A stretch of DNA of 64,000 nt from Calditrichia bacterium (GTDB lineage: Bacteria; Calditrichota; Calditrichia; RBG-13-44-9; J075): contig JANQRS010000068.1 in NCBI GenBank assembly GCA_028284445.1, positions 141,300 to 205,299 on the forward strand, read 5' to 3'. Under the pieces are notes generated by a model. The model made no database searches and had not been told where the DNA came from. It saw only the letters and a program-made list of their open reading frames with translations. Positions 9,815 through 19,441 of the stretch are shown piece by piece. Each line of letters opens with the position of its first letter. Within the stretch, counting starts at the first letter, position 1. A program made the translations under genes and the position numbers.

Positions 9815-11503
9815 CTAGTTGTTAATCGCAAGTATTGCCTGGTACTGATTCATGTTGTGCAATACCCGCGTGGCGTGTTTGACCTGCTCATCATAATTGA
9901 GCATTGCGCTAATCCAGGCTGTTGTTCCCTGGATTTGTTCGGCAAATTCAGCGGCAAGGTATTGCTTGATAATGGTTGAGTGAGCATCAAATTGCCGCGC
10001 TTTTTCGTTTTCGAGCTTTTGGGTCGCCACAATTACCAGGTCTTTCAAATCATCACTATAGTTCATGCTTTTTGCAATTCTCAGAAAGGAATGTAACTCA
10101 CGTTCGCCCTCAATTTTATAAGCGAAGGATTCTGCTTTCACAAATGCCTGAAATTTGTTCATGATCGACTTGTCGATCACTATGCGATTCGCATCTTTGA
10201 GCTGCGGATGTTCTTCAAGATGTTCGACCACGAAGCGGAAAAAATAGCCGCGGGCAAAGAGGTTTTTCACATAGGTATCGTGACGGGTGTCAGCAACGGC
10301 GATGTCCGGTTTTATGCCACCACCGCCATAAACGGTCCGTCCGTTTTGCGTGCGAAATTTGATGGCGCGATTGTATTCCAGGCTGTCAGATAGATCTGTA
10401 AATACTTTATTGTTGTGCTTGTAGTCTTCTTTTTGAATGGAGCGGCCGGAAGGGATGTAATACTTGGCCGTGGTGATCTTCAGATAAGCCTGGGTGACCC
10501 GGTCTATCGGATATACCTTTTGCACAAGCCCTTTCCCGAATGTCTCATTTCCGATAAGCACCCCTCGATCGAGGTCCTGGATGGCGCCGGCAACAATCTC
10601 CGAGGCGCTGGCGCTTGATTCATCGACCAACACGGTCAAGGGGACATTGGGCAACATCGGGGTGTCTTTGGTGAAAAACTTGTTTTCATTCTCGTGTGAG
10701 CCTCGTGTGGACACAACGAGTTGACCGGGTGGCAAAAAGACGTTTGCTACTTCAACGGCAGCGGTGAGCAGTCCCCCGGGATTCCCGCGTAGATCGAGGA
10801 TGACGCTCTCAATCTTATCCTTTGCTCGCAGGGAGCGGATGGCCTCGCGAAGTTCGCGGCCGGCTTTGTCTGAAAATCCTGAGAGTTTGATGTAGGCTGT
10901 GCCCGGCTCGATGAAGGTGCTGTAAGTGATGTCCTTTAGAACAATTTCTTCGCGAATGAGATTGAACTCGAGAATCGGGTCAACACCGTGACGTTTGATA
11001 TGGACTTTAACAACCGACCCAATTTTTCCGCGCAATCTGCGTGATGCTTCATCTGTGCTCATTGTTTTTGTGGAGGCGCTGTCGATCTTTAGAACAATAT
11101 CACCTGCATGAATACCTGCGCGCATTGCCGGTGTGCCCAATATCGGCGAAATTACCACGATTTCGCCATCCTGCACGTCAATCTCCATACCGACGCCGCC
11201 ATATTTGCCGCGGGTGATCATGCGCATTTGATGCGATCCGGGATCTTCAAAAAAAACGGTGTAGGGGTCAAATTCTTCCAGCATGCCCTTGATGGCAGAT
11301 TTGCTGAGCGTTTCGGGGTCCAATTGGTCTACATAGTTACGGGATACAGTTTGGAATACTTCTTTCAGGTAGAATAGCCCTCGGTCAATCTTTTTGTACG
11401 TGGTTTCGGTGTTTGCCTGAGATGTATTCACCATCCATCCCAAGACCAGGAAGATTATCAAAAATGAGCCGGCCCACCCGGCAAACCGTTTTCCCTTTAA
11501 CAT
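9815..11503 (-). CDS. S41-family C-terminal processing peptidase (CtpA/Prc type)
   Basis: The 562-residue product has an N-terminal signal anchor (about residues 11-27), a PDZ domain at about 95-180 ('GGVGMEIDV', 'AGIHAGDIVLKID') and an S41 peptidase core at about 190-375. The catalytic Ser lies in 'SSASASEIVAGAIQD' (about 296-310) and the general-base Lys is K324 in 'TFGKGLVQ'. 'ILDLRGNPGGLL' is also typical. These periplasmic proteases cleave C-termini of envelope proteins. A C-terminal region of about 190 residues lies beyond the core, as in the longer family members. ATG 11503 is chosen because GGGAG lies 9 bp upstream; an in-frame upstream start at 11527 is less likely. Confidence 0.92.
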   Translation of the reverse strand: MLKGKRFAGWAGSFLIIFLVLGWMVNTSQANTETTYKKIDRGLFYLKEVFQTVSRNYVDQLDPETLSKSAIKGMLEEFDPYTVFFEDPGSHQMRMITRGKYGGVGMEIDVQDGEIVVISPILGTPAMRAGIHAGDIVLKIDSASTKTMSTDEASRRLRGKIGSVVKVHIKRHGVDPILEFNLIREEIVLKDITYSTFIEPGTAYIKLSGFSDKAGRELREAIRSLRAKDKIESVILDLRGNPGGLLTAAVEVANVFLPPGQLVVSTRGSHENENKFFTKDTPMLPNVPLTVLVDESSASASEIVAGAIQDLDRGVLIGNETFGKGLVQKVYPIDRVTQAYLKITTAKYYIPSGRSIQKEDYKHNNKVFTDLSDSLEYNRAIKFRTQNGRTVYGGGGIKPDIAVADTRHDTYVKNLFARGYFFRFVVEHLEEHPQLKDANRIVIDKSIMNKFQAFVKAESFAYKIEGERELHSFLRIAKSMNYSDDLKDLVIVATQKLENEKARQFDAHSTIIKQYLAAEFAEQIQGTTAWISAMLNYDEQVKHATRVLHNMNQYQAILAINN

Positions 11504-11776
11504 AAAAAACGCTCCCAAGTTTATCACCTGCGTTCCTTGCAGGCGTCAAATATTGCATGTAGTCAAGATCGTAGATTGTGTGATACGATATAAACAAATT
11601 CGGCCCAAAATTGCCGTAGCTTGAGTCACAAAAACATGTACAGGTACCAAAAGGTACCTTCGCAAATTAAATGATGAGACGCTGCTCCCAGTGGATTCGT
11701 TTTGATGTTCCGGCAATAGGTGCTAAGTTCAATTTCAATAGACTTCTCCTGAACCATTAAACAGGCCCTATGCTCT

Positions 11777-13069
11777 ATGCCGTTCACGAAATTTCGGGGC
11801 TTAATTACTTCTATTTTGCTTTGCGTTCCTCCGCTGATCGCACATGCCCAAATACCCGCCCTGGAAAAAGATCTGATCACCTTTGTGAGTGATGTTGCAG
11901 ACGACATGCCCGCTTCCGGCAGCAACGGCTTTACAGTGCCAACGATAGCTGAACTCGACAATTTTCAAGAGCTAATGGCATTTCTCGTCAATTTAGAAAT
12001 TACGGAGGCTGACAGCCTCATACAGGTGGACTTCCCATTTTATAAATTGAGTTTTCTAACGGACACAGGCTTTGAAAATCGTCAATATTATGTCCTTCAT
12101 GAGTCTGCTCCAATAACGCAAGGGTGGGGGACCTACATCGTCAATCCGGCTTTTGAACGGCAGATTGCAGTAGAGGTACCACATGCGTTGTTTGATAGCC
12201 AAACTCACATTGAGGGTGTTGATGTTTTTCGGAGAACCGGCTCCAGATATTTTATGATGAGTGGTGTGCATCGCTGTGCAAACGATCAGCAGTCAGGGTG
12301 TAGCGGCTCGACGTCAGTGTGCAGTACCAGTAGTCAACCCTATCCGATTTCAGACATGGCTCATTATGATCTGACCATGTTTCAAGGTGTTCATGAGACT
12401 ATTGTAAGTCTTAATCCGCTTACCTATGTTATTAACCTGCATGGACATGCTCGAAGCAGTTGCGAAGATTTTTTTCTGACCAATGGACATGCTTCGCTGT
12501 CACAGCCCCTGTTGTTTATGATAAGAGACAGCCTGATTGCCAGTGGTGATGTTTCAGCAGCGGTGGCTGGTGACGGATCGTCATGTCCGCTGATTGGGAG
12601 CACAAATGTTCAAGGGCGCTACAGTAACGGCTCGCAAAACCCGTGCACGCAGGCTGTTTCTTCGGTAAGTGGTTATTTCATCCACATCGAACAATCCTTT
12701 CGGGTGCGAAGCAACGCTTCGCTGTATAATAAACTTACGACGGCTATTAATGAGGTGATTCAACCGATAACGGATATAAGACTCCCGCAAATGCAACAGG
12801 TGCCCCGGCAATTTCAGGTGTTAAAATCGTACCCAAATCCCTTTAATCCTTCCGTTACAATTGTGCTCGACTTACCGGAGCCAGATCGGGTAAAGTTGAA
12901 GATATATGATGCCCTGGGCAGGCAAGTGGCCGATCTTATCAATGCTTATCTCAACCGTGGCGAACATAAGTTCCAATTTCAGCCGAGAGCGAATGCTTCA
13001 GGGGTCTATTATGTGCAATTCCAGGGGCATAGCGCGATTCAAACGATGCAAATTCATTTAGTAAGGTAA
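11777..13069 (+). CDS. Secreted protein, N-formylglutamate-amidohydrolase-like, with C-terminal sorting domain
   Basis: This 430-residue protein has a signal peptide (to about residue 25, IAHAQ) and a C-terminal 80-residue domain with 'SYPNPFNPSVTI', 'LKIYDALGRQV' and 'GVYYVQF', the FlgD/Por-secretion-like tail of FCB bacteria. The central part has 'AVEVPHALFD', an Arg-rich 'DVFRRTGSRYF', 'GVHE' and 'YVINLHGHA'. These are spaced like the metal and substrate motifs of N-formylglutamate amidohydrolase-like enzymes, but this match is by eye only. Six or more cysteines in the middle would suit an extracellular disulfide protein. No Shine-Dalgarno sequence is evident. Confidence 0.7.
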   Translation: MPFTKFRGLITSILLCVPPLIAHAQIPALEKDLITFVSDVADDMPASGSNGFTVPTIAELDNFQELMAFLVNLEITEADSLIQVDFPFYKLSFLTDTGFENRQYYVLHESAPITQGWGTYIVNPAFERQIAVEVPHALFDSQTHIEGVDVFRRTGSRYFMMSGVHRCANDQQSGCSGSTSVCSTSSQPYPISDMAHYDLTMFQGVHETIVSLNPLTYVINLHGHARSSCEDFFLTNGHASLSQPLLFMIRDSLIASGDVSAAVAGDGSSCPLIGSTNVQGRYSNGSQNPCTQAVSSVSGYFIHIEQSFRVRSNASLYNKLTTAINEVIQPITDIRLPQMQQVPRQFQVLKSYPNPFNPSVTIVLDLPEPDRVKLKIYDALGRQVADLINAYLNRGEHKFQFQPRANASGVYYVQFQGHSAIQTMQIHLVR

Positions 13070-13105
13070 GAGGGGAGGTGGCGCTGGCATTTCATAATGC
13101 CAAAA

Positions 13106-13738
13106 CTACAAAGACCAAAAACTGACAATTTGCTCCCAAACTTGCACAGCAATGTCTTCAATTGAGTCTTCACCGGGGATGACTACGAAGCGATCGGGGT
13201 TGTCCCGGCAAAGTGTGAGGTAGGCTTCGCGGATGCTGTGGTAAAAGGCAATGCTTTCGCTTTCCAGGCGGTCCCGGCCGCGACCGGCAAGCTTGCGCCT
13301 CCGCACGGATTCTTCCGGAGAAATGTCAATGAAAATGGTGCGCCCCGGGGTGAGCCCGGAGGTGGCGAAGCGATTTAAACGAGCGACAAAATCTATGTCC
13401 AGCTGTCGCCCCGCACCTTGATAAGCGGTTGTAGAATCGTAGAAGCGATCTGCAATGACATAGTCTCCGCGCTCCAGCATTGGCCATATCTCCTGGTGAA
13501 CCAGCTGCGAGCGAGCAGCTGAATAGAGTAGAATTTCTGTGGTCGCATGCATTTCCGCGTGGGCTTTATCGAGAATGATTGGCCGTAACTTTTCCGAGAT
13601 AACGGTGCCGCCCGGTTCACGGACAAGATGAGTGGGTCTGCCGATGGTATCGAGCTTCTCCCTGACAATATTCAGCTGGGTAGTTTTCCCGGAAAAATCG
13701 ATGCCTTCAAAAGAGATAAATCGCGGATGTGTCTTCAT
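13106..13738 (-). CDS. tmk: Thymidylate kinase (dTMP kinase)
   Basis: The 210-residue protein has the P-loop 'FEGIDFSGKTTQ' (about 9-20), the dTMP-binding 'REPGGT', the 'DRFYDSTTAYQG' motif and a LID segment 'GRGRDRLE'. It phosphorylates dTMP to dTDP in DNA precursor synthesis. Length is normal. The start lies 7 bp after the stop of the upstream MATE gene, so the two are probably co-transcribed. Confidence 0.95.
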   Translation of the reverse strand: MKTHPRFISFEGIDFSGKTTQLNIVREKLDTIGRPTHLVREPGGTVISEKLRPIILDKAHAEMHATTEILLYSAARSQLVHQEIWPMLERGDYVIADRFYDSTTAYQGAGRQLDIDFVARLNRFATSGLTPGRTIFIDISPEESVRRRKLAGRGRDRLESESIAFYHSIREAYLTLCRDNPDRFVVIPGEDSIEDIAVQVWEQIVSFWSL

Positions 13739-13745
13739 AGCAACT

Positions 13746-15098
13746 CTATAATATAGTCTTCAGCAACCATTTTCGGCCCCTGAATCGCCAGATGTTTAGG
13801 GTGGTGCGGAAAGCTTCATCGATTGCCTGTATTAGCCAGAGGCCAAACAGCGACATGTGAAACGTAAAGGTCATAAAGTAACTGGCGAATCCTTCAAAAA
13901 CAATCACACTGAATATTGCCAGCCACATGAGCCAGTTCAGGTCTGCGCCGCCACGCAGATTACCAGTGAATACCGCGTTGACTGCCTTGGGCAATTGCAG
14001 TGCTGCCAGAATAAGGATCGACGCGGTTCCCAATTCGATGACCCGCGCATCATTGGTAAAGATGTGCAGCCAGACATCCTTGAAGAGAATCAACACTCCT
14101 GACATCAGGATTGCTGAAATCAGCGCCACCCTTGCAGTTGTGTTGCCGGCGGCGATGGCAGCAGATTCGTCTTCCGCGCCGATGTTTTTGCCAACCAGCG
14201 TCATCGATGCCATGCCAAAACCATTGAATGCCATGGTCAGCACAGACTGGATGCGTACAAACACCTGGTGTGCCGCCAGGACAACAATGCCTACCTGCGA
14301 AGCATAAAAACTGAGAATGAGCTGTCCCAGTGCCCAGACCAACTGCTCTACGGTGGTTGGAATACCGAGCTTGAAGAGTTTCTTGAAGGTTTCGAAGTTA
14401 GGAGTTGTGAACTCCTTGAGCGAGAGGAAAAGCGATCCTTTGCGGCTTCGTAAATAATAGAGGGTAATGAACAGGGCCAGCGAGTGGGCGATACCAACTG
14501 CGAGTGCAGCACCTTTGGTCTCCATTCGCGGGAATCCCCATAGTCCGAAAATCAGGAGCGGGGCCAGGGATAAATGGAGAATGTTGGCGAAAAGATTGAC
14601 CTTCATTGTCAACATGGTATCACCGGCCATGCGCATGATGCCGAGGGCGATGAAGTTGACAATAATCAGCGGCCCGAAATAGGAGAGGGTTTCCAGGTAT
14701 TCTATGCCGAAGAGGCGTGCGGAGGCATCTTCCTCTTTTATCATAAACAGCAGTTGCGTGCCGCCAAAATACCAGCTGGCAGCAATTAGAAATGACAGGA
14801 TGGTGCCGATAATGAGGGCCTGTGCCAGGACATGATTGGCTTTCCAGGTATTGCCGGCGCCGAGGTAGCGGGTGATGATGATAGATGCACCAACGACAAA
14901 GGTTAGCAGGACAGTAAAGGTGAGAATCACAATTTGTAGAGAAAAGCCGACACCAGCGAGTGCTGCCGCAGAGAGGTTGCCGATGTAAATCGCTTCGATG
15001 AGCCAGGCGATAGTTTGAGAAGATAAATCAACAACGGCGGGCAGCGATGTCTTCAGGACATCCTTCAGAGGTGATTGTTCGCGATCCGGGGAAGACAA
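13746..15098 (-). CDS. MATE family efflux transporter
   Basis: The 450-residue protein has about 12 hydrophobic segments in two homologous halves, with 'EAIYIGNLSAAALAGVGF' near the N-terminus and 'AAHQVFVRIQSVLTMAFNGFGMA' in the second half. It is an inner-membrane antiporter that exports cationic or other small molecules using H+ or Na+. The start appears to be TTG at 15098, with GGTGA about 7 bp upstream; no suitable ATG lies nearby. It is probably in one unit with tmk. Confidence 0.9.
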   Translation of the reverse strand: MSSPDREQSPLKDVLKTSLPAVVDLSSQTIAWLIEAIYIGNLSAAALAGVGFSLQIVILTFTVLLTFVVGASIIITRYLGAGNTWKANHVLAQALIIGTILSFLIAASWYFGGTQLLFMIKEEDASARLFGIEYLETLSYFGPLIIVNFIALGIMRMAGDTMLTMKVNLFANILHLSLAPLLIFGLWGFPRMETKGAALAVGIAHSLALFITLYYLRSRKGSLFLSLKEFTTPNFETFKKLFKLGIPTTVEQLVWALGQLILSFYASQVGIVVLAAHQVFVRIQSVLTMAFNGFGMASMTLVGKNIGAEDESAAIAAGNTTARVALISAILMSGVLILFKDVWLHIFTNDARVIELGTASILILAALQLPKAVNAVFTGNLRGGADLNWLMWLAIFSVIVFEGFASYFMTFTFHMSLFGLWLIQAIDEAFRTTLNIWRFRGRKWLLKTIL

Positions 15099-15321
15099 TG
15101 CCTGTCACCTATCAATCAGAGCGGAAGATGCATGCTGCTTATATACGATTTCAATACCTGTATCGATCGAGCACTCCTTTTGTATCATTCTGGGCCGGTA
15201 AGCAGTCAGGAACCCTCTTTGGGATTTGGCAAGACTTCCGGCAGTTTCATGCAGGCAGGGGATGCTGCCGATGTAAACGGACAGCGGCCTGCAGGTTTCC
15301 TGCAAGCCGCCAAAAAAGCCG

Positions 15322-16650
15322 TTACTGATAGTATTCGTAATAGTCTGCGCCAAGGTGAGTGATTTGATCTTCGCCTTTCATGTAACGCAGGGTATTCTTC
15401 AGCTTCATGAGCTGAATAAAGATGTCATGCTCCGGGTAGAGTTCCGGAAGGGTTGTGGGGCTCTTGAAATAAAAAGATAGCCATTCCTGGATACCGGAGA
15501 AGTTACAGCGTTTTGCAAGATCAAGAAAGAGGGCCAGATCGAGAACAATCGGTGCTGCCAGGATACTGTCACGGCAGAGGAAGTCGATCTTGATCTGCAT
15601 ATCATAACCGAGCCATCCAAAGATGTCGATATTATCCCAGCCTTCTTTGTTATCGCCGCGAGGCGGATAGTAGTTGATGCGCACCTTGTGGTAGAAGTCT
15701 TTGTAGAGATCCGGGTACACTTCCGGCTGCAGGATTTGCTCGAGAACGGAGAGCTTGCTTTCTTCCTTGGTTTTGAATGAATCCGGATCGTCCAAAACTT
15801 CACCGTCGCGATTACCGAGGATGTTAGTGGAGAACCAGCCGCCAAGACCGAGCATTCTCGCTTTGAAACCTGGCGCCAGGATGGTTTTCATGAGGGTTTG
15901 ACCGGTTTTAAAGTCTTTACCGCAGATCGGCGTACCGGTTTCTTTTGCCAATTCGTAGAAGGCGGGCATATCGCAACTGAGGTTCGGAGCGCCATTGGCG
16001 TAGGGCACGCCCATCTTCACTGCTGCGTAGGCATAAATCATTGACGGGGCAATGTCCGGGTCGTTGTTCTTCAGGCCTTCTTCGAAAGCTGCAACGGATT
16101 GGTGAACTGCACCAGGCTTCAGGAAAATTTCGGTGCTGCCGCACCAGACCATCACAACGCGATCAAGATCGTTATCTTCCTTGAACTGCTTGATATCGTC
16201 CATAACCATCTGAGCGAGGTCCCACTTGGTGTCGGCTTCCTTGACGTAAGTACCATCGAGTTTCTTGACATATTTCTTGTCAAATACCGCCTTCATTGGC
16301 TTAATGGCTTCCAGTTCCGGCTTAATCTGATCCAGGAGGTTCTTGTCGAGCACGCCGGCGTGAACCGCGGCTTCATAGGCGTTTTCTTCAAAGAGATCCC
16401 AGCCACCAAAGCGCAGATCATCAAGGCCGGCCAGACTCACGAAGTCTTTGATCATCGGGACGTTGTTGTCTGTCCGTTTGCCAAGGCGAATGGTGCCCAT
16501 CTGGGTCAGTGAACCGATTGGTTTGCCAAGTCCTTTGCTGACGGCAATGCAACCGGCAATAAATGTGGTGGCAACTGCACCCATGCCAGGTGTCAGAATA
16601 CCGAGGCGTCCTTTTGCCGGAGCCATTTCAACTTTAGGCATATTACTCAT
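15322..16650 (-). CDS. ino1: Inositol-1-phosphate (myo-inositol-3-phosphate) synthase
   Basis: The 442-residue protein has the NAD-binding 'GMGAVATTFIAG' near residue 22, 'FGGWDLFEENAYEAA', 'PNLSCDMPAF', 'GKDFKTGQTLMKT' and 'GLGGWFSTNILGNRDG', all standard for MIPS. It converts glucose-6-phosphate to inositol phosphate with internal NAD redox. The next gene on the same strand encodes a CDP-alcohol phosphatidyltransferase, which points to inositol-phospholipid synthesis. AAGGAAG lies upstream of ATG 16650. Confidence 0.95.
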   Translation of the reverse strand: MSNMPKVEMAPAKGRLGILTPGMGAVATTFIAGCIAVSKGLGKPIGSLTQMGTIRLGKRTDNNVPMIKDFVSLAGLDDLRFGGWDLFEENAYEAAVHAGVLDKNLLDQIKPELEAIKPMKAVFDKKYVKKLDGTYVKEADTKWDLAQMVMDDIKQFKEDNDLDRVVMVWCGSTEIFLKPGAVHQSVAAFEEGLKNNDPDIAPSMIYAYAAVKMGVPYANGAPNLSCDMPAFYELAKETGTPICGKDFKTGQTLMKTILAPGFKARMLGLGGWFSTNILGNRDGEVLDDPDSFKTKEESKLSVLEQILQPEVYPDLYKDFYHKVRINYYPPRGDNKEGWDNIDIFGWLGYDMQIKIDFLCRDSILAAPIVLDLALFLDLAKRCNFSGIQEWLSFYFKSPTTLPELYPEHDIFIQLMKLKNTLRYMKGEDQITHLGADYYEYYQ

Positions 16651-16776
16651 AAAGCGTTACTTCCTTTCAGTATTATCTTCAAAAAATAAGCAGTGATCTA
16701 CGATTGTCTCCTCATCATACTTGATCTCTGCATATCAAAAACAATTGTCGATATCCGGCCGAGCCTAAAAAAACCG

Positions 16777-16849
16777 ACCACGAATGCACACGAATATTCA
16801 CGAAGATTTATCCAGAAAAATTCGTGCTAATTCGTGAGGATTCGTGGCT
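16777..16849. repeat. Palindromic CACGAAT repeat with 10-bp phasing
   Basis: Three CACGAA(T) units spaced exactly 10 bp apart (from about 16779) are mirrored by three (A)TTCGTG units, also 10 bp apart (to about 16846), around a short AT-rich centre. Similar motifs occur at about 47291-47320 and 49196-49286. It lies between ino1 and the CDP-alcohol phosphatidyltransferase gene. Confidence 0.75.
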
Positions 16850-16920
16850 AAATTCTACACGCAGCATGTCTCCAGGCGACGTCTAATACATTTTATAGAC
16901 CACCACAATTCTCGCGAAAC

Positions 16921-17592
16921 TTATATGCCCAGCGTCTCATCCATGTTCTCGTTGTCCATCGCCGCGCGTTCTTCTTTGCGGACATGGTCCATACGCTGGT
17001 AGGCAGTATAATTGGCCATAATAGCGATCATCCACAGAACAAAAATCAGCAGATTGGGGTGAAAGATAGATCCAAACCCAATGTAAACAATACGCTCTGG
17101 TCTTTGCATTAAGCCGACCTTGCAGTCAAATCCCAGGCCTTCGGCACGGGCTCGAACGTAACTCACCATCATGCTGCCGCACATTGCCAGAAAAGTCACG
17201 ACAAGCATGGTTGTACCAAAGGTGTCACTTTCAGGCCCGCTAATATACGTTTTGGTAATATAGATACCAATCCCGAAAAACATTATTAGCTCGGAGTAAC
17301 GATCAACCGTTGAGTCGAGCACCGCGCCGAATTTCGAGGCCCGGCCGCTCTCTCTTGCCAGCTTGCCATCCATAATATCGCAAGTACCACCTGCCAGCAG
17401 GAATGATCCGGCCCATACCAAACTGCTTTGCGTGTAGAAATAGGCAGCAATGACGGTCAGAATAAGTCCAAGGAAGGTGAAAAAATTAGGATGGATATTA
17501 TTGCGGACGAGAAACTCGATCATTGGTGAGATCAAGTTTATGTACCAATTCTTAACCCCTTCGGGCAGAATGGTGAATCCATTTTTTTCCAT
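16921..17592 (-). CDS. CDP-alcohol phosphatidyltransferase, probably phosphatidylinositol(-phosphate) synthase
   Basis: The 223-residue integral membrane protein carries the full family signature D-G-x2-A-R-x8-G-x3-D-x3-D: D75, G76, A79, R80, G89, D93, D97, with an additional Asp at 72. Several transmembrane segments surround it. Such enzymes transfer a phosphatidyl group from CDP-diacylglycerol to an alcohol phosphate or alcohol. The substrate is inferred from the adjacent inositol-phosphate synthase; phosphatidylglycerophosphate synthase is the main alternative. Confidence 0.85.
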   Translation of the reverse strand: MEKNGFTILPEGVKNWYINLISPMIEFLVRNNIHPNFFTFLGLILTVIAAYFYTQSSLVWAGSFLLAGGTCDIMDGKLARESGRASKFGAVLDSTVDRYSELIMFFGIGIYITKTYISGPESDTFGTTMLVVTFLAMCGSMMVSYVRARAEGLGFDCKVGLMQRPERIVYIGFGSIFHPNLLIFVLWMIAIMANYTAYQRMDHVRKEERAAMDNENMDETLGI

Positions 17593-17606
17593 CTAGAAGC
17601 TCTTCA

Positions 17607-18311
17607 TCATGAATCAAACGATTTAAAATCCCTGCCGGCGACCAGAAGGACAATCTCTCCTTTCAGCGTGCGATCTTTCAATTGCAGCAGTACTTCCTGC
17701 GCCTCTCCTCGTATGAACTCTTCAAATTTCTTGGTCAGTTCACGCGAAATCACAATATAGCGATTACCAAAATGCTTTCCAATATCTTGTAAAGTTTTTT
17801 GAATTCGCAGGGCCGATTCGTAGATGATGATGGTGCCCGGTTCTTCAGCCAATTGCTGGAGTTTTGTCTGTCTTCCTTTCTTCCGTGGAAGGAAGCCTTC
17901 GAAGACAAATCGGTCAGTTGGCAATCCTGAAGCAACCAGTGCCGCCAGACTTGCAGATGGACCGGGTACCGGAATAATCGGGATATCTGCAGTGATGCAA
18001 GCTTTTACCAGTCGATGTGCCGGATCGGAGATGCCCGGTGTGCCGGCATCGCTTACCAGTGCAAGGTTACTACCACCCCGGAGTAACTGAATTGCCTGGG
18101 GGATGCGGCCCTTTTCATTCTGGGCGTAGTAACTGAGCTGGCGTGTTTTAATCTCATAATGTGACAGCAGACGGCCGGTAACCCGGGTGTCTTCCGCCAG
18201 GATTACATCTGCTTCCGCGAGGATACGAACTGCCCGGAAGGTGATGTCTTCCAGGTTGCCGATTGGCGTTGATACGATAAAAAGTGCGCCAGGGGATGGT
18301 GTCGGCTTCAT
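17607..18311 (-). CDS. rsmI: 16S rRNA (cytidine(1402)-2'-O)-methyltransferase
   Basis: This 234-residue tetrapyrrole-methylase-fold protein begins with 'LFIVSTPIGNLEDITFRAV' and has 'EDTRVTGRLL', 'LVSDAGTPGISDP' and 'PGPSASLAALVASGLPTD', all diagnostic for RsmI. It methylates the 2'-OH of C1402 in the ribosomal P-site region. It lacks the longer C-terminal tail of some homologues. The start is 2 bp after the stop of the upstream unknown gene, so translation is probably coupled. Confidence 0.94.
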   Translation of the reverse strand: MKPTPSPGALFIVSTPIGNLEDITFRAVRILAEADVILAEDTRVTGRLLSHYEIKTRQLSYYAQNEKGRIPQAIQLLRGGSNLALVSDAGTPGISDPAHRLVKACITADIPIIPVPGPSASLAALVASGLPTDRFVFEGFLPRKKGRQTKLQQLAEEPGTIIIYESALRIQKTLQDIGKHFGNRYIVISRELTKKFEEFIRGEAQEVLLQLKDRTLKGEIVLLVAGRDFKSFDS

Positions 18312-18313
18312 TT

Positions 18314-19345
18314 TTACAATGTCCCGGTGTCTGATTTAACGATGGACCAGCCCAGATCCTGGTGCGGGAGGGCAAATTTTTCATAGCGCATTAAGGGCCT
18401 GTCATCCGGCTTGAAGTGATAATGATGCCCTGAAAAGCGGCAAAATACACCGGTTGTGAGACTTTGGAAATGTTTCCCCATATCAGTCAACGGTAGCTCG
18501 CCGCAGTTAAACCCATTGACATCAGTGACCATCACCGGCCTGCCCCATAAATCGACAATGGTGCTTTCACGACAGTTGATTTTTCCGGTTTCCATAGCAG
18601 TTGCCCAACGCCTTGCATACTGCGGAAAACTATCAAACCCAAAGTAGGAGCGAAAGAGGGCCGAATCGGCAATGGCTTTCCGCGTCGACAGCCTGGTGGC
18701 GGTCTTGTGCGGGCTAACAATACAGCGCCGCTGTCCGCAGCGAATATCATCTGAGACGATATATTTGCCAAAAGTGCGCTTCAAAAGATTCAGGAAGTCT
18801 CTAAAACACGGGTCTTTTTCGGCCAGGAAAGCATCGTATGCAGATTGTGATGCGCAGATGCCTTGAATGTTGATGGCGTCCATGTTTTCAGATGCTTTCG
18901 GGATGCCATCGACCCGGACGTGAATCGGATATGCCTGCGGTGAATGAATCCGCGCGATGTGGATATCCAGCAGGTAGCGGAAGTGCTCGTCTTCATGTTC
19001 GCAAACCAGTAGAATTGTCTGGAAGTTCTCGGGGTTTTCAGCGGCCGTCTCAAAGCGAAATTCATCCATGATTTTCTTCAAGTCGTGCTGGTCGCCACTA
19101 TTGTCCCGGTAAACCTCTTTGTTGTTGCGCAGTAAGTGTACGAAATTGTCGATGGAGATGGCGCGCAGGGCCATATTGATTTGCTGGAGGATGTTGACAG
19201 TTATGAAGCTTTCCATCTCCTCCAGCTTGCCGGTGGCGCCGCCGCTGAGGAAATAAGCAATTTTACCAGCCAGGTCGGATGGCTTGACGCGCCTCAGGTT
19301 ACTTTCCTGGGATGGGTCGATCGCCAAATGTCCGCTGAAATACAT
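18314..19345 (-). CDS. Uncharacterised 343-residue protein
   Basis: No family was recognised. The protein begins MYFSGHLAIDPSQE. It has an N-terminal helical-looking half with 'DLAGKIAYFLSGGATGKLEEMESF', a middle part rich in His, Asp and Glu ('CEHEDEHFRYLLDIHIARIH'), a Cys/Arg segment ('RCGQRRCIVSPHKTATRLS') and a C-terminal 'FCRFSGHHYHFKPDD'. There is no signal peptide or clear membrane segment. ATG 19345 is chosen because AAGAGG lies 5 bp upstream; the frame extends upstream to 19426. The gene sits immediately before rsmI and downstream of the TPR gene. Confidence 0.7.
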   Translation of the reverse strand: MYFSGHLAIDPSQESNLRRVKPSDLAGKIAYFLSGGATGKLEEMESFITVNILQQINMALRAISIDNFVHLLRNNKEVYRDNSGDQHDLKKIMDEFRFETAAENPENFQTILLVCEHEDEHFRYLLDIHIARIHSPQAYPIHVRVDGIPKASENMDAINIQGICASQSAYDAFLAEKDPCFRDFLNLLKRTFGKYIVSDDIRCGQRRCIVSPHKTATRLSTRKAIADSALFRSYFGFDSFPQYARRWATAMETGKINCRESTIVDLWGRPVMVTDVNGFNCGELPLTDMGKHFQSLTTGVFCRFSGHHYHFKPDDRPLMRYEKFALPHQDLGWSIVKSDTGTL

Positions 19346-19441
19346 GAGGGCCTCTTGCCGGTTTTCCTGGCCGATACTTAGACGTAAACAGCATAATATC
19401 GGGAAAATACTGCTGATTGTCAGCAAGAAAACGCAATTCTA

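Noticed and set aside
13085..13102. Terminator between the secreted protein and tmk
   Set aside because: The TGGCATT/AATGCCA hairpin is only 7 bp and has no T run on either strand.
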